Assembly (NCBI RefSeq): GCF_042242105.1
Contig: NC_092031.1
Span: 4,548,175 to 4,612,174 of the forward strand
Direction: 5' to 3'
Source of the DNA: Pempheris klunzingeri
Taxonomy: Eukaryota > Chordata > Actinopteri > Acropomatiformes > Pempheridae
Length of the DNA stretch: 64,000 bases
The notes under the pieces were generated by a model. It was not told the DNA's origin, did not search any database, and worked only from the letters and a program-made list of their open reading frames with translations. Positions 22,701 through 39,968 of this stretch are shown here, one piece after another. Position numbers and translations under genes: made by a program. Numbering within the stretch: position 1 is the stretch's first letter; each line of letters begins with the position of its first letter.

Positions 22701-23652
22701 ATGATACACAGATGATTAATAGTGCAGTATATAATTATTGTACATCTACCGTGGTTGAAGTTTTTATCTATACCTCCTACACTTTGATTTAATCCAATCC
22801 TCTGGTGCCAGATGACGGTTTATTTTCAAAGGTGGTTCAGAACTTTTGTGTGCGCAAGAGAAAACCAGACGTGCACTGGATGTAAAGAGTTAAGGTGTTC
22901 CAGGTCTTATTGCGTTTAATGACATTAGACTGTACAGATGTTCATGATTTAGGGTAAAGAGTCTATGATATGAGTGTAGTAGAGTTATAAAAACAAACTA
23001 ATTTGTGCCATATATGGGTGGAAAATTAGATTTCTTTTTCTAGCTCCTCCTGTTGGAGGGAGGTGTTCATATTTTGGAAACATCTACTGTTTACATGAAG
23101 GCTTCGGGTGATGTGGAGAGACATTAGCACGTCGCTCTGATTCACTCGTTCTCATCATGACATGCTGCAAGTGTGGTTTCCTACGTTTACTGTCAACAGG
23201 CAACAGTCTGGGCTTCATCCAAATTAGCTGTGCTAATGAGAGCTGACTGCTAACACAGAGTGGGTGTTTGGTGCTAAACACAGCAGGGCGATGGTGAAAG
23301 GTTGGTAGAAGTTACTCATAACACAACAAATTTCACCCACAAATGCTTAATACTGGGAGAGGGTGCTGATGTCTGAGTTAGTTCAAACACTAATGCAGAC
23401 ATTAACGGAGGACTGAGGTGGCCTACTAACGACTAATAGAGGTCGTTGGCTTTCAAGTGGGACTCCTTGGAGAAAAGACCAATGAGGCAAAGTGTGGCTG
23501 ATTTTACACTGCACATGTTTTTTTGTTTTTTTTTACTCTTGTGAAAATGTTTCTGTCTAGACGGCACAACAGAGATCAGATCTGTGACATGTGGGTGAAA
23601 AACAACATTTCACTGACAGTAGTGCAAATCAAAAGATGGAGAGACGGGAGGG
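19735..23652. other. Convergent intergenic region between pdzd7 and lzts2
   Basis: Contains the 3' UTRs of both convergent genes, a short (GAA)n tract near 20970-20990, and a palindromic interspersed repeat at 21211-21655. No further coding exon is recognised. The region is AT-rich with many short spurious ORFs. Confidence 0.55.
21211..21655. repeat. Long palindromic interspersed repeat, copy 1
   Basis: The left arm around 21285-21345 (CCAGACTCCATTGA-type, then TTTTAC, then GGCTGGTCTAC) is the reverse complement of the right arm around 21470-21520 (GTAGGCCAGCC, GTAAAATCACTGG, CAATGGAGTCTGG). Outer arms also match (GGATCCCTAC against GTAGGGGTCC). The same element recurs at 37010-37545. There is no coding capacity. 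It looks like a fold-back or MITE-type non-autonomous DNA transposon; the family is unknown to me. Confidence 0.75.
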
Positions 23653-28542
<4,890 letters not shown>

Positions 28543-29282
28543 GGTGGCAGCTCGGAGGGGCCACTCGCTCTGAGAGACAAGAATAAGAAAGATGATGTTT
28601 TACACAACTGTATTTGTGTTTAAAAAGGTATTTTCATTTCATTTCCATCGGATGTTTTCAAGTTTCAAGTCATTCAAGACAAATCCAAGCCAAGTCTGGT
28701 AAGGAGGCCTCAAATAGGGACGTGCACCTCAAAACAATGATGCCAACGATTTGACACATTAAAGATGCATATCAAACAACTACCAATGAGATACGATTCA
28801 CTGCTTTTGCGATGCAGTGTAATTCACGATGATTTAATTCAACACAATGCAATTCAATATGGTTCAGAGAGCTGTGTTTCTTACAGACTGCAGATCACAA
28901 GTTAACTAAAAAAAGTGGCATTTTTACTTCAGATATGTGTTTTGTCCTGTACTGCAGCTCAGAAAGCATCTTATTTATGCTGCTTCTTTTAGACCTCAAA
29001 GAAACATTTCACAAGTCATAAAGTCTCATCAAGGATAAGTCCAAATCACGTCTTTTTTGGGATGAGCCTGAGTAGGTTTACATGATTTAATGCTTTTTTT
29101 TCTCCCCTCAAAGCAGACATGGCTGCTGCAGCTGTTTTCAGCCTCTGTCTGAACACTATGTTTAGAAGAACACAACAATCTGCTGCTTGGCTCTCGCCTA
29201 CGACATTTTTGTGTTACTGGGAGCTGACGTTTGTGAGGAAAAAACAATGGCAGGCAGATGGATTAAGGAGATTTTCAGTGGG

Positions 29283-29410
29283 TGCGGACAGTCAGCCTGC
29301 TGAAGGGCCAGGAGGTCACATGATCAACAGATCCCATTATGACACACCCGGGACACAGATTTATGTTTAACAGACAATAAAAGATGCATTGTGCATAATA
29401 TTGGACCTTT
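29283..29410 (-). repeat. Interspersed repeat copy, inverted relative to 9.6 kb
   Basis: The reverse complement contains ATGGGATCTGTTGATCATGT, then GACC, CTTCAGCAGGCTGACTGTCC, matching 9690-9755. The segment ends near TATTGGACCTTTAA, a typical edge of dispersed fish repeats. Confidence 0.6.
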
Positions 29411-29419
29411 AAGGATGAG

Positions 29420-29605
29420 GATCCAAATCAAGTTTCAAGTCTTCTTATAGCAAGTACATTGAAGTCTACAGTAATTCAGGATCCAAGTCAAGTCTACAGT
29501 CTTTGAGACAATCTAAGCCAACACTCAAGTCAATTGAATCAAGTCCAAGTCAAATCAAAATATAGTCTCATGTCTTTAAGGACAGTTCCAAGTCTCAAGG
29601 TTTCA
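29420..29605. repeat. Degenerate CAAGTC-type tandem repeat
   Basis: Repeated CAAGTC, AAGTCAAGTC and AAGTCTCAAG words at irregular spacing. A shorter related patch is at 28660-28700. This is a low-complexity component of fish dispersed repeats. Confidence 0.6.
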
Positions 29606-32600
29606 TAAATAAGTTGCTAAGAAAGTGTTTTAGGTGTCTGAATAATGAATAATTAATAATAATTAAATGGTATTTGAACATTTCCATGTTAATTGTGCAT
29701 TTTTTTATATATATCTGACACAAAGACCTGCTGTTGTCATATTTACTCATTTTATCTAGGAAACTTAATAATGGTTGAAATGGCGTGTTTTTCTCCCAGA
29801 CACTGATAAGGTCAGACTCTAGCTGTTCCATCTCCACACCAGGGTGCTTTCAAGGAATTTCTCTCTTAAAAACACACACATATGCACACAGAGGCAAAAC
29901 AGAGATGATGTACAGTAGACTGAAGCATACAAATGTCCCACAAGACCATGCTGGCCCACACACAGAGAACCAGGACAGGCCATTCATGAAGCCCATTCAA
30001 GCAGCACAAACAGGGCTTGAGGCATGAGGTTTGCGAGGCATGAGGCAGCAGAAGAAAAGGGTCTCTTTTCATTTGAGATGTAAAATGGCTTCTAACATGC
30101 TGGCATTTTCCCTGACAGCAACAAAGGCTACTGTCTCCACACATCTCATCAGCCTTAGGAATAACTAAAAGTTCATAACTGTGGATAATACCTCAAAGTA
30201 GAGACGCAGAGAAGAGGGGACAGGTTGAACTTGCTGTGATACTGTAGCTGTGGGCGTTAAAAGTTGCTGAATAAATCTAACAATGCTCAAAAATAATTTT
30301 CTAACAATGTAGGAGGCACAAGATCTCACACACTTGCTCTTTCACTCCCTCACTCTCACAGTACTGGTGGTAAATACTGACACTACAGGCTGTAATGTCA
30401 ACAATTTGTCCCTTGGATGGTGAACAGTCGAGTTTTTGTTTGGAGAACAATGGCCAACAGGACGCATGATGATGAGGTCATGGTGCAGTGACGACAGCAG
30501 AGCCAGTTGTGCTCTAAAAATAAAAAAAAACTAAATTGTGAGTCACAGAAAATGGACATCTGACTGACAGGTGTGTCCTGTTCTCGGGTTTCAGGCTTGT
30601 CTGACAACGCAAGGATTTTAAAGTATGGCAAAACTGCAATTCACACTATGTCACCTGCAAATCTGTAGGCGGATCCCATCTAGGACTTTCCCTCTTGTTT
30701 CACTGTCTTAAACTTCCTGTTTTGACACAAATTAGCCAAAAAAATGGCTGAGGGAAAAAAAGAAAACTGTCCATGTTGGCAATTAGTGGCGGAGATGGCT
30801 AAAAAGGTGAACGAGGGGCTGACGGGCATGCCGGCCAGACACATTTCTGGACTCCACCTGCCAGCACACGGCCATGCCAAGTCATTTTCCAACCTGCCAA
30901 GTTTACTGAGAGGCTACAAGGCTACTACTGCGATTTAACTGTGATTACCACATGTTAATTAGCACACTTAATGTTGGGCTGATCCCTACTTACACTCATA
31001 ATAACTGACTGAGTCAAATCTGGTACGGCAGCATGTTTGCTATGTTGTGTAAAAACTGTGAAAAGACATAGAAATAAAAAATGTTTTCTAAAGTCTACAC
31101 TGCACCAGCATCATAGTTGCAAGTCTGTTTATTACAAAGACTTTTGGGCTTGTTTTTCTTTAAAGATGCTCACAAATATTAGTAGCTGCAGGTTTTTGGC
31201 ATCAACGTGGTACAGCTTTAAAAAACTACTATGACAAACTTACAAAAACTCAATTTTCTCCCTCCCCCATGGGGCAGACAGGCAGGTAGTTGGAAGCAGT
31301 AAAAGACTCATAGAGCATATTTGAATTAGTGCATCAGTATCTGTATGAAGGAAACTTAACGGCAGCTGGAGCAACATGTGGTGTTTGGGAGGCAGAATTA
31401 ACGGTCCAAATGAGCCAAGTCTGTAGGATTAATCTTGTGTGATTTCTCTATGCACTGAGAAAAGCTAATTAATCCATGATGATATTTATTACATATAATC
31501 CATTCTGAATAGCTGGAAATCAGACTTAATATGGTAATACACTAACGTCTAGAGTCTGTTACAAACTGCAGCTGTCAGAAAAGCTCCTTATGCTCAAAAT
31601 AATGTTCCTGCTACAACATGTATGAAGGATTCGCGCCAACCAAACTCAACAGGGGATTTAAATAAGTGTCCTTTTTGCTAGCTGAATGTGCATCACCAAA
31701 CTTATTTTGCTCTTGAAGCTTAACATAATGACCACAGCGGTCATGAGAAATGCTGCTTCTCACTGATATTTGTAAGATTTTAAATTTGAAGTTATTAGAG
31801 AGTAAATTTCAGTGCCTGCTATATATAAATCCTCCCTGGTTAACTTTTCTCACATGCTGCATGTAAAGCATTTTATATATTCATTTATTCACCCACGTAA
31901 TGCTGAAACTGATGTTAGAAATGTTATTAGCTCTGACCAAGTGAGATGACCATTGTGACTGTTAGCTTGAAGCCGTTCAGACAAGAGACCGAAAACGGGG
32001 TTTATGTCTGACAGGGGCCATAAACTCAAACTTCTGGTTTGCTACACAGACATTAGACCTTATAATGTACCCCAAAAGACTTCCGTTCAAACTTGCACTC
32101 TCTCAGGAGTGACTGCTTGTCGTTGCTTTCCTCAGATCAGTATGTCTGATCGGGGGGGGGGGAGGCCGCTTGTCGCCCTAAAGTTCTCCAGATAAGTGAA
32201 TGAGCTCTAATCCCTCTGGACTCAAGATGACTGAAACTATGCAGGGACTGGACTAAGGAGAGCAGAGGGGTCTCAAATAGTTTTTAAAGCCCCCCGTCAT
32301 GATCATGCAGTCCTGGTTTCTTCTGTGTTGCCATGGGAACCGGGGCCTCAAACATCAGAAGGGGGCAGATTGGAAAAGAGGGGCGGGGGTCAGAGGGCTG
32401 ACAGGGAGGCCAGGACCCCCCCCTCAGCATGTGAAAGCCTTCAGTCTTTCTTTAGGTTTTCTGACAATCTTCAATATGCTCCCTGTTGGACTTAATGGAA
32501 GATAAATGGACATCAACAACTAATGACTGGTGGATAAATCAATGTCAAGTATACGGGGGTTGTGAATGGAGATAATATTCCAATAATACGCTGCGTAAAT

Positions 32601-32681
32601 TTACTGTTGTATTGCTGCAAATAATAATAAACAGTCCACCAACTGCGTAAAACGCTAAAAAAGTAGGCAAGAGACAAATGA

Positions 32682-32894
32682 ATGTGGCTCAGTGATATGA
32701 TCCCCTCGCCAGAGAAAAATGAGAGCGACACAGAATCACAGGGCACCAATGTCACAGAGCGCTTATCTGAGGAGGATTTCCCTTCAGAGTCCCCTGAAGT
32801 GGATATTAGTGTGGTGGAAGACGGTGGTCCAGAGCCCAAACGCCCGAAGCCGGAGCACCTCCCATCTTTCTATAGCGTAAACTCCAGCGAATGA
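32682..32894 (+). CDS. Unidentified 70-codon acidic ORF with coding-like composition
   Basis: The frame runs ATG to TGA. It begins MWLSDMIPSPEKNESDTESQ, has an acidic middle (LSEEDFPSESPEVDISVVED), then a basic Pro/Lys patch PEPKRPKPEHLPSFYS. The mix is Glu, Ser, Pro and Lys with CpG-containing codons (GAGCGC, CGCCCGAAGCCGGAG), unlike the AT-rich DNA around it. It resembles an acidic disordered tail or the N-terminus of a nuclear or transposase protein, but I recognise no family. It may be an exon of an unannotated gene, a retrocopy fragment, or chance. It lies antisense within the lzts2 intron. Confidence 0.25.
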   Translation: MWLSDMIPSPEKNESDTESQGTNVTERLSEEDFPSESPEVDISVVEDGGPEPKRPKPEHLPSFYSVNSSE

Positions 32895-35728
32895 TGAGTC
32901 TCTGGTAATGTAGCGTTAACGTTATTTAGAAGGCACCATTTTCAACTCATGAAAGTGTAGATTCTTATATATTTAGTGAAAAAAAATAATGTGAATACCA
33001 ACAGGGGCATTGATGAGTTTCAGTCCAGTCATATCATTTAGTTCACAGCTCCAAAAACACTTAAAAGTGTGCAGTACCTCTTTAATTGAATTGTTAAAAA
33101 TGCCCACTGCAGTTTCCCAGACCTTAAAGTGGGGTATTCATATTGCTTGGTGCAAAAGTCAAAAGATATTTAACCATATTATACCATATATTTACCAAGA
33201 AAAGCTCCAAATCCTCACTTGTGAGAAGCTGGAAGCAGTGAATGGTTGGCATTTTTGGCATTAAGTGTAAAAAATATCTGTCCATCATTTCAGCACTGAA
33301 AAAATGCAAAGACAAAACATTTACATTTCAAATACACGGCAAAAACACCACTGCATGGCATGCAGATTATATCTTAACCAACTCATGTGTACAGTGTCAG
33401 CTGACCGACTGAGTCGGTCCGTCTGAGGGGCATTAAAACCTTCAAGGGCTTTCCCAGACAAAAACAGTCTGCTCACAGTCAGTCAGTCGGCCACTCCTCC
33501 AGCAGGAGGAATGTACCGGCTCTCCAGCTAATGAGAGCCAACACTGAACATGGACAGAACTGGAGCTGGTCAGTGTGTGAACAGGGAAGAGTCTACATCC
33601 ACTGCCACAGTGGCCACAGGAGATTTTAAGAAATATTCCTCCCCCTGTGCAGAGCGTTTTGCTTTGCAGCAGCCAGCAGTAGCAGCTTTGGGGATCTGCT
33701 GTCACCTCAAGGCTTCAGGGTTTTATCCCCACTGGCAGGTTTATAGAATTACTCACATGGATCAAACACAAGAAAAAGCAGCACAGAGCGAATCTGCAAT
33801 TGCTGCGGTTTTTAAGAATGACCAGTTAAAAGCAGAGGTGAACACATACGTTTAATTGTTTTAACTGATTGTATGCTGTTGTCGTGGCCCCCAGGCAAAA
33901 ATTACCACTTGTTTGTTAAGTTAGTAGTTAATTATAACACCGAGCACCTCTTCATCACAGGTGATAAAGCAGGACCTCAATATCCGATTTTGGGCTTTGC
34001 AGGTGTTTATTACAAAACAGATTTGCTACTGATCAATTATTCACAACCAGCTGACACATAATGAATCAGAGTATTTGTCTCAAATCTTTATCAAAATTGG
34101 TTCCTTTTGAAGCCATTATTTTGATTTAGTGTTCAACTATTAAGTTGAAAATAAGTTGTAAATGACACAATGTTTAAAAATGAATACTTAATGACGACAT
34201 TTGGCCAACAGATTATTTCCTATTAAGCTCAATAAATACCTGAATGGTTTGTACATTGCTCTTTGCTAACAAAAAGCAGAGAAGGGATAAAAGAGGAGGA
34301 ATTTATTAGAATCAAAATAACTATTGAGCCAAAATGTCTCTTTACATTTTACACATCTAATTTCTATGGTGACGCGGAAGCTGTAACAGAGATGAGAAAT
34401 CCATATGCTGAGATCAACACATTTAAAAATTACTGCTGAGATTTCAGTCTACAAGATGTCACCGAATATGAAATGTGAAACAGAGACTGTGCTTCATCCA
34501 CTCACTGGCCTGAGTTCACAGACTGACAGTCAGGTCACAGCAGTGCATTTCATTACACAGCAGAAAGTCCTGATAAATTCCAATGACATTTACTGGCATG
34601 CAGGGCAACCTTTCGTCTGACTGCATCTGAGATTGGCATTCAGAGAAACAAACAGTATAAAAGCCTTTTTTATGGATGCTTCATATTACAAAGATACAGT
34701 ATAGACTGTTTACTGGCTCTGCCCTGCAAGACTGCAGCCTCACACTAACCTGCTTTGAGACAAACTGAAAGAGCCTGCTCTAAATCCTTCTTTGTTAGTA
34801 CCACGCCATGAATACACATCCACAGCCACAGAGGTGAGAGTCTAAAAATATTCCCCACACCAGATGAAGTGTTGGGATTAGGGGGGTGGTGGGGGGAACT
34901 CTGTTATACTGGACCTCATCTGAGGCTCCGCCACTGAGAGCGACACCACCTCTGACACGAGGAAGATGTGGAAAGAAAGGACGAAGAGAGAGTCTCAGTT
35001 TTCAGCAGGGAGCGTCTGCATGAGGGAACAAATAAATGAGTGTGGAGATCCCCTCCTCCACTCTCCATCTCTCTCTTCCCAAACTCCTGAACCCCACTCT
35101 GTTTCTGCCCCCCCCTCCTCCCATCTCCTCATTCTTCCTCCTCTCTTCTAGAAACTGGAACAGAGAGGGAAAGTGTGACAAAGCTATTTCAGTTTTGTGG
35201 ACAACCTTCCTCTCCACAGGCAGACACCTCGAGCCCCCCCCCCCCCCCCCGACAGACACTACAGGTCACAATGCTTAATGTGTATGTTCTCAACTAGAGC
35301 TGCAAGATTATTTTCACTATCTGTTACCTGTTTAGTCTACAAAACATCACAAACACACGAGTGCCCAAGGTGGCATCTTCAATCACTTGTTTTTTTCCAA
35401 CCAACAACAAAAAGATCCTGACATTAGAGCAGCTATAGACACAACATGGTTAATAACTTAAACAAGGAATTGAGCCTGACCGCCCGATAAATTGACTGTT
35501 TTAGCACTGATTATGTGCAGAAATAGGAATAAATACATCAGAGCTACCTCTGTGTAACTCACTGGTATAGCTGCCTTACTCGGACAGCCTATAGACAAAG
35601 AGAACAGTTAACTAAACGTGCATTTCTCATGAGGGACTACAGGTTTTTTTGATTGCTGCTCTGAACACTGTCAATAATTACAGTGGGCTGAAACAGAGCC
35701 AGAGCCTCCTTTCACTTCCCCCATCACA

Positions 35729-35752
35729 CACACACACACACACACACACACA
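35729..35752. repeat. (CA)n microsatellite
   Basis: About 12 CA units in the lzts2 intron region. Confidence 0.95.
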
Positions 35753-35857
35753 ATTAACGTCCTCAGCTTGTCACTGTTTTTGTTTTAATGAACAGTAACA
35801 GAGATGAGCCATCAATGGAGGTCGACTGCTCGCCGACTTTATACTTAAAGTATTTCT

Positions 35858-36085
35858 AAAGCTGCACCCAATTATCAGTTTAATCATCAAATAATCAGCT
35901 GATTCTTTTCTCCAATAATCCATTAATTGTTTAGTCAATGTAACATTAAAAAATAATGAAAAATAGCATCACAATTTCTCAAGACCACAATCCTCAATTT
36001 ACTTATTTTGGTTGTTTAAAACCTTCATCTTTAACTTAAAGTCATGACCATAAATATGGATTAATTGTCAGTCAACTAATTAATC
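35858..36085. repeat. Dispersed repeat rich in ATTAAT/TAATCGATT words, copy 1
   Basis: GCTGCACCCAATTATCAGTT, then AATAATCAGCTGATT, then AATAATCCATTAATTGTTTA, then GTCAATGTAACATT and AAAATAATGAAAAATAG. This is a family I recognise as abundant in fish genomes, likely a non-autonomous DNA transposon. Related copies are at 42.6, 48.9 and 50.1 kb. Confidence 0.6.
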
Positions 36086-37009
36086 CTGAGTCTTCTTTCA
36101 CACCAACATTGAATAAACCTGCATAAGTTAACTTCTTTAATATCTTAATGATGCAAATAAATCTTCCACAGTGGCTTTATAAGTCAAACAGTGAATGAAA
36201 CACAGCCAGCCATCAGCAAACATCATTGTCACCTTGACTGCCAGAGTAATAAAGTCAACTTCCCTTTTCTCCAACGCTCCTTCCTTCTGAGTTTCTTACC
36301 CCAGCTTGTTCCCTGCATATCCTCTCTGGTGTCTGACTAGCTCCTTCTTATCATCCAGCTCCTTCAGCGTCTCAGGTTCAGCCGGCTCAAACATTCACTA
36401 TGTTGTTCCTGCTCTCCTGGATGTTTGCCTCTGATTCTGACCCACCCTCCTGAGGAAAACTTCACTAACCCCCTCAAAAAAAAGAAAAAAAGAAAAGAAA
36501 AGAAACAGCTCATTCTCAGGCCAAATACCGCCAATGTGAATGGGAGCACAGTCCCCTCCCCTTCCTCCCACCTCCTCCTCCTCCTCCTCCTCAACACAGC
36601 CCAGCCTCTCTCTGACAGATACACCTCCTCTCTCCCTGCCCCACTCCTCCTCTACCATTCCTTTGACCAAAGAAACTACACTCTGCAAAGTCCTCTACTG
36701 CCTTTTGTCAGGCAGTAAAAAAGCAGAGAAAGGAGGAAGAAACAGAAAGCCAGGGAAAGGCGAGCCGTCAGTTAAAGACTATTCTGCTTTTCCTGCCTAT
36801 TTCAAGAAGAAAAGAATGAGGAGTGAAAAAGAAAACTGCACAGGGATATCACCGTACATTAAAATATCCGGATTTACCACAATCTGGTAGAACTGATTTT
36901 TTTTAAATCGAAGTGCATTAAGGAGAAATACAAAAGGCTGAACGACCTGTAAAGACTGTAATGTAATCTTTTCTGGGCAAATGAGCCTGTTCAACTAAAG
37001 TCAACTAAA

Positions 37010-37545
37010 AGTGCTCAAATGGCTCAGATTGTTATTCGATGTATCCGACAACATAACAGAAAGGATCCCACAGAGATAGACCTGTGATATGCTTATGGGT
37101 TACAGCCATTGTATCGCGCTAATAAAACTCACCAGACTCCATTGACAAAAACAGTAATTTTTACCTGACAGATCACAGAAGTGGCTGGTCTACTGTTCAC
37201 TTGATTGAGTGGTTTGTTTGTGTTATTGTGTGTTACACAAACACTGCGTCTCATCCAAACTAATCCTTTAAAACACCAAAGTCACACAATAACACAGAAG
37301 GAAACTAACTGATCGAGACAGCAGTAGACAAGTTACTACAATGTAAAATTGCTGTTTTTGTCAATGAGTCTGATAGTTTTGAACCGAGCAATATAACAGA
37401 TATTTCTGGTTGAACAAAAAGGATCTTTGAGGTCCATCTCTTAAGAGATCCTTTCTGTAATGTTGTCAGACACTTCAAACAACAATCTGAGCCCATCAGT
37501 GGCCAAAACAAGCACTTTCAGTGGACGTACTTTGATCTGGTGGAA
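37010..37545. repeat. Long palindromic interspersed repeat, copy 2
   Basis: Second copy of the element at 21211-21655, with both arms. The left arm has GGCTCAGATTGTTATTCG, AACAGAAAGGATCCC, then CCAGACTCCATTGACAAAAA. The right arm has TTTTTGTCAATGAGTCTG, GATCCTTTCTGTAATGTTG, then AACAATCTGAGCCCATC. Arms are about 200 bp around a central non-paired segment near 37200-37300. It lies in the large 5' intron region of lzts2. Confidence 0.75.
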
Positions 37546-39850
37546 TTCTTACACTTACAAATTAGTTTGTAATAATTAAAATGCACTGTAGCTTAACTCA
37601 ACACACTCAGGAGGCGATTCCATAAAATTGCACTCTCCTTTTAGCTCCTTTTGGTCTTCGCCAATTCATGAAGGGAAATATATGGCTCCTTAGTCACTAA
37701 AACTAGCTTACACAGAGTTTATAAGAGGATTCTTAAAGAAAACAGCCACCTACTGCTGTTGAGACTAGGGAGAGTGAACCAAAATGGTAAAGATGCGAAG
37801 TAACCCAAAACAATGGGCTGAAAAACACCAAAACACTACGAGTGAACCCCTTTCATATAGTTTGATCCACTGTTAAAGCTACACTAATGGATATTTCTAT
37901 ATTAAGGATTACATGTCTTGACATTAAATGGGTAAATTTAATTTTTTTCGTGTTTTTCCAGATAGGGATATTTATGTGTTAAAGCTTGAATCAAAAACAT
38001 CTTTGTTAGGATATTTAGGATCACTAAAGTATAACAAATGAAGTCCGTAACATCCTGAGAAACCAGTCGATCAGCTTCCAGAAGTGTACGCTCTTGTGAC
38101 AAAGCATTCAGCTTTTGCCTCGACCTGTAATCCACCATCTGGCCAAAACAGATAAAAAATAAAAGGAAACAACAGGACGAGATGGTGCAGTTAGAGCTCA
38201 GCTGCTCAGCTCTCAGATGAAATAAAGGGGTAAAGTAGGGTACAAGAAGTAGGCTATGCCCTGCCACCGCCTTACACACACACAAACACAGATCTGTCCC
38301 TCTCCCTTTCTCTTCTCAGCTCCCTCTCTTGCTTCTATAACTGGGTCACACTGGTAGGCACTTCTAAGTTTGTCCTTCAGGCAATGAGACGAGGAGGGAA
38401 GTTCAAGGTCATTCTTGGTCACGTCTCTATGGGAGGTCTGGAGAGCACTGAATACACCACAAGTGAACTTCCGTCCCGCTGCAGCCGGAGCAACAGAAAC
38501 CACTCTCAGTCAGGAGTCCGAGATTGGACGACAAACATCATCAATCAGCCGACCCGAGGCCACCAGTGCTGGGATAAAGAGGCAGGCTGCAAATCACCTC
38601 TGTGAGTGCCACCATTAACACTACCTCTTTATAGGCTGGGGGGGGGGGCTAACATGACTCAGCCGCTTTGGAGGGAGTTGATTTACGGGTCAAAGTAGTA
38701 AAGTAAAATGACAACTGTGTGGCTTCCTTCTCCGTCTGCAGGACAGCCAAGGGAAAACCATGAGGGAAATTCAAGTGAAATTCCAGTTAAAACAAATAAT
38801 TCCAGTGTGGCTTTGCAGTAATGTTGGGTACGACTGTCTAGTGGTTTCTGGTTTATTCTCCTCTGCCATATAAAGTTTATTATCCTACAGAGATACACAA
38901 AACGTTTAGGAGTGCCGTCTGTGTGCCAATTTCTGGTGAACACTGAAAGTGGCTCTTTAGCGGCCACAATCTTAGTTTATCTGCATCTACAGCGGCTGCC
39001 CAGCAGGTGGTCATCCATCATAGGCTGCCATCTCTCTGCGCACCATCAGCCTGCTTCCTTCTATATTTTCATAACAACGCCTCACGTCTGGGACCGGGAA
39101 CCGACAGAAAGCTAGGCCATCCATCACTGTCCGCGCTGCCTCTGTGTGGGGACATCTCTCCCTCTGGACACTGCAGCTAAAACTGGCCTCCACCAGCCGG
39201 CCCTTTGGACCGCTTGCTTCCAAAATAATCCACCACGGCACAAAGCAATCCATGAACACCTCCGAAATAAAAAGTAGTGCGAAGGTTTGGCACTCAGCGG
39301 GGGGGGGGGTTCATCAGTTTTAGACACAAATGAAGAGAAAGGAGAGAGGGACAGAGCTTTGTAGATTGAAATAAATACTCCTAGTAAGTCCCGTCATAAA
39401 TCCACAGAAATGGGATGGCTGTATTGAGTTGGCAGGGACCCGACTTAGCCACACTGATTCACTGTATAATGTGCCAAGGAGATTAGGGTTACGCCTCCAG
39501 CTCTGGAATTACAGCAAAACCCTATCCATGATTAAGATCTGTCGCTAACTCCCACACAGCAGGAGTGTGTTAACATCCACACTTAGTAGGATGCACAATG
39601 CTGTGTGTGCTGCAAGCTGGAGAAAATTCTTAAAGTCAATAAAGTCCCAACCCCAAATGACTGCATGGTTTCTAATGTCAGAGAAATTAACAACAACTTA
39701 TGGCAGCACGTTCGTGAGAAAAGATCCCTGCAGTAACTTGTGAGTGGTTGCATAAAATCAAACGTCAAGGTCCAGTTTCACATCAAGAAAAGTTCAGAGT
39801 TCTCTTTTGTTTGAATTTAAACCACATTTTGTCCAAAAGGCTCCACTTAC

Positions 39851-39968
39851 CTGTCAATGACACCCTGTCTGTAGCGTCTGGCGGCCTTAGACGAGCATGA
39901 GCTACAGGTCGGTCGAGCATCCCAGGAAGTCAAACCGGTGAGCAGATTTTCATTCTGTCTTCTCTGTT
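39851..39968 (-). other. lzts2: Probable non-coding 5' UTR exon of lzts2
   Basis: On the minus strand a pyrimidine tract and acceptor TTTTACAG precede 39968, and a strong donor GTAAGTGG follows 39851. The 118-nt segment has no long open frame. It lies between the lzts2 coding acceptor at 28570 and the first-exon donor near 55518. The splice sites are read directly; membership in lzts2 is inferred, and needs transcript support. Confidence 0.5.

Larger units (their letters stand above)
28570..39850 (-). other. Large 5' intron region of lzts2
   Basis: About 11 kb without confirmed coding exons. It holds CAAGTC-type degenerate repeats (29420-29605), dispersed repeats (29283-29410, 35858-36085, 37010-37545), a (CA)n tract (35729-35752), poly-G/C runs (32152-32162, 35236-35250, 38639-38648, 39299-39308) and a 70-codon ORF at 32682-32894. 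Confidence 0.5.
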
